Virus record (IMG/VR): IMGVR_UViG_3300043399_001128
Coordinates: 1 to 36,670 of that record
Length of the DNA stretch: 36,670 nucleotides
Reading direction: 5' to 3' (one strand)
From: a virus
The translations under genes and the position numbers were made by a program. Positions within the stretch are counted from its first letter, which is position 1; the number at the start of each line of letters is the position of its first letter. The notes under the pieces are model-generated. The model was given only the letters and a program-made list of their open reading frames with translations, was not told where the DNA came from and made no database searches. This document shows positions 21,855-30,009 of this stretch, piece by piece.

Positions 21855-22853
21855 ATGAGTAAGACTCTCAGCTCTGCAATTCTGGCCAGCACCGTTGCCG
21901 GCATCATCATTGACGGCCAGTACAACCAGCCGGGTCTCCACCTGGCCAACGAATCGCGATTCGTCGAATCGCACTTCTCCGAGCCTCTGACCACGTACGC
22001 CACTGGCTGGCGTGATCCGGAGAATCTGGAGGAGACCTTGGACTTCGTCGCACCCGCCGTGGAGGTTGGGCGTCGATTCGAGTTCAAGCGTGCCGACAAC
22101 GCCCAGGAGTTCCTGAGCGAGACGATCGACGACCTGCGCGCCATCGGGGCCGATTTCAAGCGCGTCCAGTATTCGAGCAGCAGCGTGCAGGCGAAGACGC
22201 TGCCGCGAGGCCTGACCGAGATCGTCGATCTGGACACCGTCACGGGCAACAACTGGGAACAGGAGGCGGTTGCCCGCATGCAACGCCGGCTTCTCCGCAA
22301 CTCCGTGCGGCGCGCCATCGCCGGCATCACGGCGGCCGCAACCAACACCAACAGGGTGTGGGCTACGTCTGCCGATCCGGATCAGGACGTGGCTGACGAT
22401 CTCGAAACAGCCACCACTGCCTCCGGTATCCGGCCCAACCGCATCCTCTACGGATCCGGCGCGTGGAATCTCCGGCGACGCACGTTCCGTGCCCAGAACA
22501 CCGCTGGCTCCAACGCTTCGGCTCGCATGTCCCTGACGGATCTCGCCGATGAGATGATGGTCGACGCGATCAGGGTGTCACGTGAGAGATTCCAGAGCGG
22601 TGCCACGACGAAGAGTGAAATCGTCGGAATGCGCCAGATCAGCTTCTACGCCGATCCGATGGCAAACACTGTGGACCCCTCGAACATCAAGCGGTTCATT
22701 TCCATGCACGACGCCAACCAGGGCGGCGGACGTTGGCTGGTCTACCGCCACCAGAAGAGCGCGAAGCTCATCGAGATCACGGTGGCCCACTACGAGAACA
22801 TCATCATCACCTCGACGCTCGGCATCCGCCAGATCACCGCCAGCGCGAGCTAA
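21855..22853 (+). CDS. Major capsid protein
   Basis: This is a 332-residue protein. The N-terminal arm (LASTVAGIIIDGQYNQPGLHLANE) and the body with EVGRRFEFKRADNAQEF, SSVQAKTLPRGLTEIVDLD, RNSVRRAIAGITAAATN and IRPNRILYGSGAWNLRRRTFRA fit a phage capsid of the HK97 fold. The last third has a conserved-looking ISFYADPMANTVDPSN and HYENIIITSTLGIRQI. I assign it by position (after protease and decoration protein), size and composition. It does not look close to Mu gpT. It is followed by a terminator-like hairpin, consistent with separate high-level expression. Confidence 0.8.
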   Translation: MSKTLSSAILASTVAGIIIDGQYNQPGLHLANESRFVESHFSEPLTTYATGWRDPENLEETLDFVAPAVEVGRRFEFKRADNAQEFLSETIDDLRAIGADFKRVQYSSSSVQAKTLPRGLTEIVDLDTVTGNNWEQEAVARMQRRLLRNSVRRAIAGITAAATNTNRVWATSADPDQDVADDLETATTASGIRPNRILYGSGAWNLRRRTFRAQNTAGSNASARMSLTDLADEMMVDAIRVSRERFQSGATTKSEIVGMRQISFYADPMANTVDPSNIKRFISMHDANQGGGRWLVYRHQKSAKLIEITVAHYENIIITSTLGIRQITASAS

Positions 22854-22928
22854 CGGAACTCCTACGCGGGCCCATGAGACGCGGCGATCCTGCACATCGC
22901 CACGGAACACGGCCCGATTTCAAACCGG

Positions 22929-22966
22929 CCCGGGAATCGGTCAGGCGAGTCCCGGGCTTCCCTTTT
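22929..22966 (+). terminator. Probable terminator after the capsid gene
   Basis: CCCGGGA (22929-22935) pairs with TCCCGGG (22950-22956) around a 14-base loop and is followed by CTTCCCTTTT. It is a reasonable but imperfect intrinsic terminator just before the next ATG at 22971. It may lower expression of the downstream genes relative to the capsid gene. Confidence 0.45.
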
Positions 22967-22970
22967 CCAA

Positions 22971-23438
22971 ATGGCCACCGTCGCCTGGGTCACCCTCACC
23001 GCTGCCGACATCGAGGCCCGCATTCCGAGCGTCGCGCTTGCCTCGCTGCGCGAGCGCCACAACCTCGACGGCAACGATCCCCTCGCGGTCCTCATCCGCG
23101 ACACGGTCGCCCGGGTCCGCCAGTCGATTGCCTCCTGCGAGGACTACGTCCTGGATGCCACCACGACGACGATCCCACCCGAGCTGCTCGATGACGCCGC
23201 ATGGATCGTCTGCTGCGCGATCATGCTCCGTGTGCCGGACGTCATGCCGACGACGGACGACCACCGAACCCGCCTGCGCCTTGCCGAGGAGAACCTCGCA
23301 AAGGTCGCCGCGTGCGATCTGGCCATCAGCACGCCCACCACTGCCGGCGACGCCACCACCCAAACCACGGGCGGCGTGTCCGTGGTCAGATCCCGACCGC
23401 AACTCAACACCCGCGAACGCCTCAGGGGCCTGATCTGA
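22971..23438 (+). CDS. Head-tail adaptor, DUF1320-like (Mu gp36-type)
   Basis: This is a 155-residue protein. Helical N-terminus: TAADIEARIPSVALASLRERHN, then DPLAVLIRDTVARVRQSIASC, LDDAAWIVCCAIMLRVP and HRTRLRLAEENLAKVAACDLAI. The order (short N-terminal helix, V-R-x-x-I, an L-x-x-A-A-x-x-I helix and an A-E-x-x-L helix) is that of Mu gp36/DUF1320 adaptors, which sit under the portal. The C-terminal tail is Thr-rich (TPTTAGDATTQTTGG). The stop overlaps the next start (TGATG). Confidence 0.8.
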   Translation: MATVAWVTLTAADIEARIPSVALASLRERHNLDGNDPLAVLIRDTVARVRQSIASCEDYVLDATTTTIPPELLDDAAWIVCCAIMLRVPDVMPTTDDHRTRLRLAEENLAKVAACDLAISTPTTAGDATTQTTGGVSVVRSRPQLNTRERLRGLI

Positions 23439-24100
23439 TGCCCACCCTTTTCACCCGCATCCTGGACAACGGCGGCAACGGCATCCCGGGTCACGTCATC
23501 CGGCTGCGTCGCCGGTGGGGTATCTCCGGCCGCGTTGGTGCCGTGACAGCGTCCGGAGACATTCTGGCGGTGACTGACTCGACCGGGTTCGTCACGCAAT
23601 CGATCTTGGGCGGCGAGTACCGCATCTGGATCGGCGATGCCGAGCCGCGGCGGATCGTCGTCCCCGACGACGATGGCACGTATCTCATCGAGGATCTGAT
23701 TGGGGTCACGGGCGGGGTCGCCAACCTCACCTATCGGTACCAGGACGCCGAGTTGCAGGTGCTCAACGGCACAACCGGAGGCTGGCATGGCTTCCGGGTC
23801 ACAGGAGACGAGGGAGAGGAGGTCGTGGCGATCGACCCCGTAGTGGGCGTCACCGCGAATTACAAATGGGAGGGCGGCACACTTCTGATCCGCAACGCCG
23901 GCACCAATGCCTGGCATGCCATCCATCTGACCGGGGCAACGCCGCAGTTCGCACTGGGTGCGGACGGGGAGTTGCTTTCAGGCAATGCCCGCACCACCGC
24001 GGGCAAGCTCCAGCTGCTGAACGTCACCACCGACCTATACCACTCCATCTATCTCACCGGCACGGCATCCTCGTGGGTGATCGCCGCCGGTGAAGCCTGA
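23438..24100 (+). CDS. Beta-repeat protein between adaptor and spike genes
   Basis: This is a 220-residue protein. The N-terminal ~110 residues (FTRILDNGGNGIPGHVIRLRRR, TASGDILAVTDSTGFVTQSILGGEYRIWIGD) resemble a fibronectin- or transthyretin-like beta domain. The rest consists of three related units of about 40-50 residues: ELQVLNGTTGGWHGFRVTG, TLLIRNAGTNAWHAIHLTG and KLQLLNVTTDLYHSIYLTG. Each has L-x-x-x-N-x-x-T-x-x-x/W-H-x-I/F-x-L/V-T-G followed by a short strand. This is typical of beta-structured phage tail or spike accessory proteins. It is coupled to the adaptor gene by TGATG and followed 4 bp later by the spike gene, so it may anchor or chaperone the spike. Confidence 0.65.
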   Translation: MPTLFTRILDNGGNGIPGHVIRLRRRWGISGRVGAVTASGDILAVTDSTGFVTQSILGGEYRIWIGDAEPRRIVVPDDDGTYLIEDLIGVTGGVANLTYRYQDAELQVLNGTTGGWHGFRVTGDEGEEVVAIDPVVGVTANYKWEGGTLLIRNAGTNAWHAIHLTGATPQFALGADGELLSGNARTTAGKLQLLNVTTDLYHSIYLTGTASSWVIAAGEA

Positions 24101-24103
24101 CCT

Positions 24104-27040
24104 ATGATCCAACGACTCCTGCTCTGCTTGCTCCTTGCGCCGTTGGTTGCGCTGCATGCCCAGCTGCCGAGGCCCGTGGCACTGAGTGTGAGCGTGAACA
24201 CCAACGGCGTGGTCATCGCCCCCGCCTCATTTTGGGCGGCGAACAGCAACCTCATGTCCGCGGCATCGCCTCCTGCCCGCGGAGCGGTCACCAACATCGG
24301 ATGGAACTCACGTCATTTCACCGTCAGCGGGACGAATGTTTCGCTCGCGGCCACGTGGTCCATGACCAACGCGCTGCTCATGTCGTTCGGGTTGACGAAC
24401 AACTTCGAGGTCGGCGACGCCAACAACCTGACCTTGGACGGCGTCAACACCGGCATTTACGGGGTGGAATCCCTTTACGCGGACGGCGGAATAACAACGG
24501 TTCGCGGGCTGACCAACCTCAACCTCATCACACCCCGGGTCTATGCGGGCAGCGCATTGTCCGGCCAGTACCTGAGACTGTCAGACGACCTTGAGGGGAC
24601 GGTGGAGTACGCGGATGTCGTCGAATCAGTCGCGAGCGTCAGCCAAATGCTCACCCTGTCTGGCCGGACCACCAAATCGGTTCGCACCCTGGGTTACACA
24701 TCGCCGGGAGACGGAGGCGGAGGGGTCTACTACTGGACCAACTCGACCACCTCGACCAATGCGTTTGGCGGCAGAATCAGCAATGGTACCGGGTCGTGGG
24801 TCCTGCTCGATCGACCCGCCAACTTTTTCCAATTCGGGGTTCGCGCCGGAGATGCGACACAGGGATCCAACAACGCCGCCCGGATGCAGTCTGCCATTGT
24901 CTGGGCTGCTGCTGGGGGGCACTTGGTCCTGCCAAACATTGGATCCACCGTGTTTGTGGGTCCAAACAGCGTCCGGCCCAACACAGCGATCACGAACCTG
25001 ACCATCGAGATCCACGGAACCATTCAGGTTCCCGCGTCCGCCACTTGGTCGACAGCGCATCCCTCCCTGTTTCATTTTGCCGACTCGGGGACCCACAACA
25101 ATTTCGCGATCATCGGCACAGGAACGATCCACGGCAATGCGACCAACCAGACCACATCGGTGGGGCAAAACTACGGGAAGCAGGTGGGGCTGTGGATAGA
25201 CAGTGCCACAAACGTCATGGTCCGGGGAATCCGGCTGGAGGCTTTCGGGAGTTTCGCCCTCTACCTGCGGAATTGTGACAACGCGCACCTACGCGATCTG
25301 CACATCAGCCAGATCCACGGGAACAATGACACGCTGCCTGAGCGGTGGGGTGCCAACGCGGACGGCATCCACGTCGGCAACAGTCGCAACGTGTCCGTGA
25401 TCGGCTGCGACATCGAATCGACGGACGACTGCGTGGCGTTCACCCAATACGCAGCGGGTCAGTACAGCACCAACTTTCTGGTCGCGGGGAATATCCTGAG
25501 ACCCTACGCCCCAAATCCCACCAATGTGCCCAGTGGCGTCCGGCTTGGGTCCGAGTCCGGAATCACCAACACGTGGATCACGGACGTGCTGATTCAGGGG
25601 AATGTGATCAAGCCTGTGGGAGCAAATGGAATGTACCTGGGCGTCCTTGCCTCGACGACGTCACGCGAGCTGAAACGGTTGCGGATCTCCGGGAACATCA
25701 TTGACGGAGCGAACCGGTCGGGAGTGGTGGAAATCGGGCCTCACGCCGGCACCGCGACAACCCACAATTCCGTCTACTCAGGAGGCATCATCCTGCAACA
25801 TGCGGATGACGCCGTGATCGAGGGCAACACCATCGTCAATGCGCGATCCAAGGCCGTGGGCCTGGCGGACTGTGGACAGGTGATCGTGCGCGGAAACGTC
25901 GTCAGCAACATCATCGACTCCGTGGGTGGAGGCACTCCGCGCGGCGTGGGTATCCACCTTCAGTGGTCCTCCTACGGTGACACGGAGGATGTGACGATTC
26001 AGGACAACGTGATCACCGGCACGGACGGTGGATCCGTCCACGGGGTCGGAGCGTCATTCAATACCCGCGTATTGAGAGTCCGAAACAACCTGATGACGTC
26101 CTGGCTCAGGGGTCTCTACTCCGGGCAGGGGCGCGCCCATCCGGCCGTGCTGGCCAGTCGTGGGCTGACCAACCTGATCGATGGGAATCGATTCGCAAAC
26201 GGCGAGGGATCGACGATCGTGATTGCGGCATCCAACACCTCCAGCCGTCACGAGATCCTCAACAACACGATGCCCTTTCGGATCGTGACACCGGGATCCG
26301 GAGTGGGTGGCACGGAACACATTCGCGTGACGTTGAGCGGATCAACAGCCGGCGGCCTGGTGCGGATCAACGGCAACACCATCGGGGGTTACGACGGCCG
26401 AGCCATAACGATGGAAAACATCGGGTCAGCATACATTCTGGGGAACCAATTCATTCCGGACGAGCTAGCGTCCTCCGTCAGCGCGGAGATGATCTATGCC
26501 AATTACACCTCTGGATCCTCCGGTACCGGCATTTACGTCGTCGGTAACAACGTCGCGCATATCACGAGCAAGCTGGGCAGCAATCCATCCACCTTTTTTC
26601 GCACGCTGAACAACAACGGATCCGGTGGCTCGACCGTGACTCTGACGACCGTCGCGGCACAGAACATCATCACGCCTTCGTCTGGGATGGCTCACGTGCT
26701 TGACGCGTTCGCGGGTGGGGCACGCGACCTGACGTTCGGATCAACGACGACCATCCCAAACTCGTCGGAGATGCCCGTCAGACACCGGGTAGCATTGACT
26801 GGAGACACAACGTTGGCCTGGACAAGCCCGAGCCCTGGCCAGCGCGGCGCGCTGGACATTTATCCGGACACATCCACGCGCACGGTCACCCTGCCGACGG
26901 CCGCGTATTCACCCACCGGGGCAACGTTCAGCGTGGCCGGCGGAACGGGATCAACCAACTACGTGCGGATGATGTGGGAGGTCCATCAGGTGGGTGGAAC
27001 AAACCGCATCACTGTTGTGCCACAACTGGTGTATCGGTGA
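24104..27040 (+). CDS. Right-handed beta-helix protein with Sec signal peptide (tailspike/depolymerase-like)
   Basis: This is a 978-residue protein. Residues 1-20 (MIQRLLLCLLLAPLVALHAQ) are a textbook signal peptide with a likely cut after ALHA. An Asn/Thr-rich region (20-230) follows. From about 240, after FFQFGVRAGDATQGSNNAARMQSAI, a pectate-lyase-type parallel beta-helix extends to about 860: many N-x-V/I turns such as NVSVIGCDIESTDDCVAF, DVLIQGNVIKP, LRISGNIIDGANRSG, DAVIEGNTI, VIVRGNVVSNII, VTIQDNVITG. The C-terminus is a beta domain. Such helices degrade or bind polysaccharide. A signal peptide is odd for a virion spike. It lies among head genes, between the adaptor and the F-like gene. 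It is either a spike or an exported enzyme. Confidence 0.8.
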   Translation: MIQRLLLCLLLAPLVALHAQLPRPVALSVSVNTNGVVIAPASFWAANSNLMSAASPPARGAVTNIGWNSRHFTVSGTNVSLAATWSMTNALLMSFGLTNNFEVGDANNLTLDGVNTGIYGVESLYADGGITTVRGLTNLNLITPRVYAGSALSGQYLRLSDDLEGTVEYADVVESVASVSQMLTLSGRTTKSVRTLGYTSPGDGGGGVYYWTNSTTSTNAFGGRISNGTGSWVLLDRPANFFQFGVRAGDATQGSNNAARMQSAIVWAAAGGHLVLPNIGSTVFVGPNSVRPNTAITNLTIEIHGTIQVPASATWSTAHPSLFHFADSGTHNNFAIIGTGTIHGNATNQTTSVGQNYGKQVGLWIDSATNVMVRGIRLEAFGSFALYLRNCDNAHLRDLHISQIHGNNDTLPERWGANADGIHVGNSRNVSVIGCDIESTDDCVAFTQYAAGQYSTNFLVAGNILRPYAPNPTNVPSGVRLGSESGITNTWITDVLIQGNVIKPVGANGMYLGVLASTTSRELKRLRISGNIIDGANRSGVVEIGPHAGTATTHNSVYSGGIILQHADDAVIEGNTIVNARSKAVGLADCGQVIVRGNVVSNIIDSVGGGTPRGVGIHLQWSSYGDTEDVTIQDNVITGTDGGSVHGVGASFNTRVLRVRNNLMTSWLRGLYSGQGRAHPAVLASRGLTNLIDGNRFANGEGSTIVIAASNTSSRHEILNNTMPFRIVTPGSGVGGTEHIRVTLSGSTAGGLVRINGNTIGGYDGRAITMENIGSAYILGNQFIPDELASSVSAEMIYANYTSGSSGTGIYVVGNNVAHITSKLGSNPSTFFRTLNNNGSGGSTVTLTTVAAQNIITPSSGMAHVLDAFAGGARDLTFGSTTTIPNSSEMPVRHRVALTGDTTLAWTSPSPGQRGALDIYPDTSTRTVTLPTAAYSPTGATFSVAGGTGSTNYVRMMWEVHQVGGTNRITVVPQLVYR

Positions 27041-27864
27041 GCGCTTTACCCTTCCAGGACGCCCTGAACAGCCTGCGCCGCCGGGGCGTGTTGCCCACGT
27101 CGCTCAGCACGGCCGACATCGAACGGTTGCCGCAGTGGATCCGCGACCAGGCGTTTTTCTCCGCCCGCGTGGCGCAGGCGGAGATCCTGGATGGGATGAT
27201 GTCCCGGATCGACACGCTCCTCGGCGGCGGGGAACGCGGGCCCGGGCTGGGGATGGATCCGGCCCTGTTCCGCGTCGAGATGCGGCAGCTGCTGGATAGC
27301 GTGTCCTACGAGCCCACGCCGGACGACGCGGGCACGATCAAGGATCTGCGGAGCGAGGCTCGCCTGAACGTCATCGTGCGCACGCAGGAGCAGATGGCCA
27401 CGGGTCACGGCCAATTCCTGCAATCGACGGATCCGGAGATCATCGATCTGTATCCCGCATGGGAGCTGATCCGGCTGCGGGACTCCCGGGTGAAACGCGA
27501 CTGGACCACCCGATGGAGCGAGGCCGCCGGTGCCGTGGGTGACACGGACGCGCTGCGCATGCTCTCCGAGCAGGGTCGGATGATTGCGCGGAAGGACTCG
27601 CCGATCTGGACCCAGCTGAGCCGGTTCGGGCGGCCGCATCCGCCGTTCGATTTCAACTCGGGGATGGACGTCGAGGATGTCGATCGCACCGAGGCCCTCG
27701 CCATCGGCCTCATCCGGCCCACCGATCGCGTGCGCGTGGAGCCGCCGCCGCCGCCGTCCGCGCAGGCCAACCTGCGGGACATGGATCCCCAGATGCGCAG
27801 CGCGCTCCTGGGCTCGTTGCCGGGCTTCCGCATGGACGGTGCAGGGGTGTTGCACGCCGCATGA
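27037..27864 (+). CDS. Minor head / head-morphogenesis protein (Mu gp30/F-like)
   Basis: This is a 275-residue protein from a GTG that overlaps the spike stop (GTGA). Helical N-terminus with LPFQDALNSLRRRGVLPTSLSTADIERLPQWIRDQAFFSARV; then DAGTIKDLRSEARLNVIVRTQEQMATGHG (about 104-132), YPAWELIRLRDSRVKRDWTTRWSEA (about 147-171) and FGRPHPPFDFNSGMDVEDVDR (about 200-220). R-x-x-x-R-x-W and the aromatic/acidic end are the pattern of F-like minor head proteins that bind the portal inside the prohead. In Mu this gene directly follows the portal; here it is about 7 kb later. Confidence 0.7.
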   Translation: MSALPFQDALNSLRRRGVLPTSLSTADIERLPQWIRDQAFFSARVAQAEILDGMMSRIDTLLGGGERGPGLGMDPALFRVEMRQLLDSVSYEPTPDDAGTIKDLRSEARLNVIVRTQEQMATGHGQFLQSTDPEIIDLYPAWELIRLRDSRVKRDWTTRWSEAAGAVGDTDALRMLSEQGRMIARKDSPIWTQLSRFGRPHPPFDFNSGMDVEDVDRTEALAIGLIRPTDRVRVEPPPPPSAQANLRDMDPQMRSALLGSLPGFRMDGAGVLHAA

Positions 27865-28439
27865 ACATCCGCCTCCAGATCACCGACACCGCCACGCCTG
27901 GACTCCAGGACGCGGTCAACACGCTGACGCACCGGCGGGCGGCCAAAGTCGCCGGCATGGCCGTGCGGGTGCTGATCCGGAAACACCTCGAGGCAAAGCA
28001 GCGTCTGCCGAACAAGCAGAACTTCCCAAAGACCAACTGGTACGCTCGAGCGCGGGACCGCGTGATGTACGTGGAGGACGGCATCGGTGTCGCGGTGGTG
28101 ATTGATTTCCCAGGCTTCGCGATGCGGTACACCGGCGACCCCGCCGTGATCCGGCCGGTGAACGCCAAAAACCTCGCCATCCCGATGCACCCGATGGCCT
28201 ACGGACGCAGGCCTCGGGAGTTCAAGGACCTCATTTTTATCCCGGTGCTGCGCGGCCGCACCACGGGCATTCTCGCGATGCAGGTGGGTGTGGGTTCGGC
28301 GAAGGTCTGGATCAACCTCTACCGCCTGGTGAAGTTCGTGAAGACCAAGGCGGACCCGACGATGCTGCCCACGGAACGTGAGTTGCAGGACACAGGCTAC
28401 GCCGCCATCACGGCCGCCGCTGCGGCATCCCTGAGATAG
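27861..28439 (+). CDS. Mu gpG-like virion morphogenesis / tail completion protein
   Basis: This 192-residue protein starts by ATGA overlap. A small alpha/beta protein: IRLQITDTATPGLQDAVNTLTHRRAAKVAGMAVRVLIRKHL at the N-terminus, then a beta region with GVAVVIDFPGFAMRYTGDPAVIRPVN and FKDLIFIPVLRGRTTGILA. The position after the F-like gene and the form resemble Mu gpG (virion morphogenesis, tail completion) and HK97 gp10-type proteins. It would join head to tail. The stop codon TAG is part of the repeated element at 28435. Confidence 0.65.
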   Translation: MNIRLQITDTATPGLQDAVNTLTHRRAAKVAGMAVRVLIRKHLEAKQRLPNKQNFPKTNWYARARDRVMYVEDGIGVAVVIDFPGFAMRYTGDPAVIRPVNAKNLAIPMHPMAYGRRPREFKDLIFIPVLRGRTTGILAMQVGVGSAKVWINLYRLVKFVKTKADPTMLPTERELQDTGYAAITAAAAASLR

Positions 28440-28454
28440 CGCCCGGCGCAGTGC
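28435..28454 (+). promoter_or_regulatory. Repeated dyad element, copy 3 (before the tail block)
   Basis: It is 20 of 20 identical to 14647-14666. It lies over the stop codon of the G-like gene and 32 bp before the first tail gene. No promoter hexamers are evident beside it. Confidence 0.5.
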
Positions 28455-28485
28455 CGCATCGGCATGTGGGTGATAGAGCTGGGGT

Positions 28486-28929
28486 GTGGGTTTGCTCGCT
28501 CCACTCCAGGCAAAGATCGCCGAGATCCTCCGGTCACGTGAGGAGATCGCGGCGTCCCCTGCCATCGAGGTCGTCGAGGAGAACAAGGGCGACCTCAACG
28601 CGGCCGTCGCCTCGGCCGTCTCGCGCCTGGGCATTGTGGTGACGGTGCAGACCCCGAGCCTCGATCCGGATCCGGAACACCCACGGTGGGTGCAGGCAAC
28701 GATCGTGATCGAGGTGCAGGAAAACGTCCCGATCAACCGCGGACCCTCCGGTTCCAAACGCACCTGGCTGGAGTTGGCCGAGGCCATCCACGCTGAGCTG
28801 GCAACGATCCAGCCCGAGCCGTTTTGGCAACCATTGGACTTCGGCGGCATCGAGCAAACCACCGAAGGGAACCCAGTGGTTGCCACCATTTCGTTCACCA
28901 CCCGATGCGCCATCGTGCGCGAAACCTGA
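28486..28929 (+). CDS. Tail terminator-like / DUF1834-type protein
   Basis: This is a 147-residue protein from a GTG. LLAPLQAKIAEILRSREEIAAS (helix), then IEVVEENKGDLNAAVASAVSRLGIVVTVQTP and strands WVQATIVIEVQEN and VVATISFTTRCAIVR. The fold (helix, sheet, helix LELAEAIHAEL, sheet) and position before the tail tube gene fit tail terminators of siphoviruses and the Mu gp37/DUF1834 place. It would cap the tail tube for joining to the head. Assigned by position and layout only. Confidence 0.6.
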   Translation: MGLLAPLQAKIAEILRSREEIAASPAIEVVEENKGDLNAAVASAVSRLGIVVTVQTPSLDPDPEHPRWVQATIVIEVQENVPINRGPSGSKRTWLELAEAIHAELATIQPEPFWQPLDFGGIEQTTEGNPVVATISFTTRCAIVRET

Positions 28930-28935
28930 TCATCT

Positions 28936-29382
28936 ATGTCTGCGAATCATACCGGCAAGGTCGCCATCTTCGACATCGCGGGAACCCTCACGCTCACCGG
29001 TAGCGGCATGCTCGCCACCGATGAGATGTCCAAAAAATCGGCCAGCCTGACCAGCGCCGCAACCCCTGTTGACCTGACGTTCGCCGGGCAGGTTGTGCGT
29101 CGGTCGTACACCAACAAGAGCCGCACGATCAGCGTCACGTTTGTGCCGTACGATCCGGATACCCCGGGCACGCTCTCGGGCCTCAAGGCAAAGGTAAAGC
29201 TGCCCGGTGAGGGCAGCACCGTCACGCTCGCCGACTTCGACAGCCCCGAGTTCAACGGGGACTGGAACTTCGAGTCCGGCACCATCAACAAGAACGAGGC
29301 CCAGTACCTGAGCATGACGCTCAATCTGAGCCGTGTGGGCTACGCCTCCGGAGCCCCGGCCGCACTCCCGCCTCAGACCTGA
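28936..29382 (+). CDS. Major tail tube protein
   Basis: This 148-residue beta-rich protein precedes the chaperone-like gene. It begins MSANHTGKVAIFDIAGTLTLTG, contains VDLTFAGQVVRRSYTNKSRTISVTFVPYD (about 44-73) and ends with GDWNFESGTINKNEAQYLSMTLNLSRVGY. This is the layout of a tail tube monomer (central beta sandwich, loop, C-terminal strand). There are no sheath, tail-lysozyme or baseplate genes nearby, so the tail should be non-contractile. No ribosome site is seen at the ATG. Confidence 0.7.
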   Translation: MSANHTGKVAIFDIAGTLTLTGSGMLATDEMSKKSASLTSAATPVDLTFAGQVVRRSYTNKSRTISVTFVPYDPDTPGTLSGLKAKVKLPGEGSTVTLADFDSPEFNGDWNFESGTINKNEAQYLSMTLNLSRVGYASGAPAALPPQT

Positions 29383-29385
29383 TCC

Positions 29386-30009
29386 ATGCGCCTGCGCGCC
29401 CCCAGTTTTGCCGAGTCGGTTTTCCCGGATGGATGGCGCGTGGGCGCGGTCCGTCTGCGGACGTTCAGCCTCGGTCATGCCTTGCTCCTGGAGCGGTTGT
29501 CCAACGAGTTCTGGTCGCCCTCGGCGGCGGTCGTGCCGAGTCTCGGGGCGCTGTGCCTGGCGGCGTTCGTGTGTTCGCGCCCAGCGGCCAAGGCGGCGCG
29601 CACGATGGGCGGCTGGTACGCCCGCCAGTGGATGGTCTACCACGCCATCCGATGGGGCAGCACCCATGCCGATCGCGAGGCGGAGTTGCGGCTCTACATC
29701 CACGCCGCGCGGTCCACGCCGAACATCGAGCCGGCCCACCAGGGCGAAGGCAAAGCCGCTGGAGCGTCGTTGCTGCACATCCTGTGGCAGCATCGCCGGA
29801 TCCACATGCGGGACACCGAGGACCAGGTGATGGACTGCCCGCTCATGCGTGCGCAGCTGGACCACCTCGCGTGGCATGAGCAGCGCGGGACCCTGACCAT
29901 CATCGGGGACGAACTGTCCGCGATGGAGCAGCTGGTCGAGGCCGCCAAGGCCAACGCGGAATGGGACCGCCAGATGCGCACCAAGAAGCCGGAGGTGGCC
30001 CGTGAGTAA
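29386..30009 (+). CDS. Tail assembly chaperone-like protein
   Basis: This is a 207-residue, mostly helical, Trp/His-rich protein between tail tube and tape measure, the standard place of tail chaperones. It includes LRTFSLGHALLLERLSNEFW, a conserved-looking KAARTMGGWYARQWMVYHAIRWGSTHAD segment (about 65-92) and a charged C-terminus MEQLVEAAKANAEWDRQMRTKKPEV. It overlaps the tape measure start by 8 bp. I see no slippery heptamer of the classical G/GT type, though I could not test for frameshifting. It may bind the tape measure. Confidence 0.5.
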   Translation: MRLRAPSFAESVFPDGWRVGAVRLRTFSLGHALLLERLSNEFWSPSAAVVPSLGALCLAAFVCSRPAAKAARTMGGWYARQWMVYHAIRWGSTHADREAELRLYIHAARSTPNIEPAHQGEGKAAGASLLHILWQHRRIHMRDTEDQVMDCPLMRAQLDHLAWHEQRGTLTIIGDELSAMEQLVEAAKANAEWDRQMRTKKPEVARE

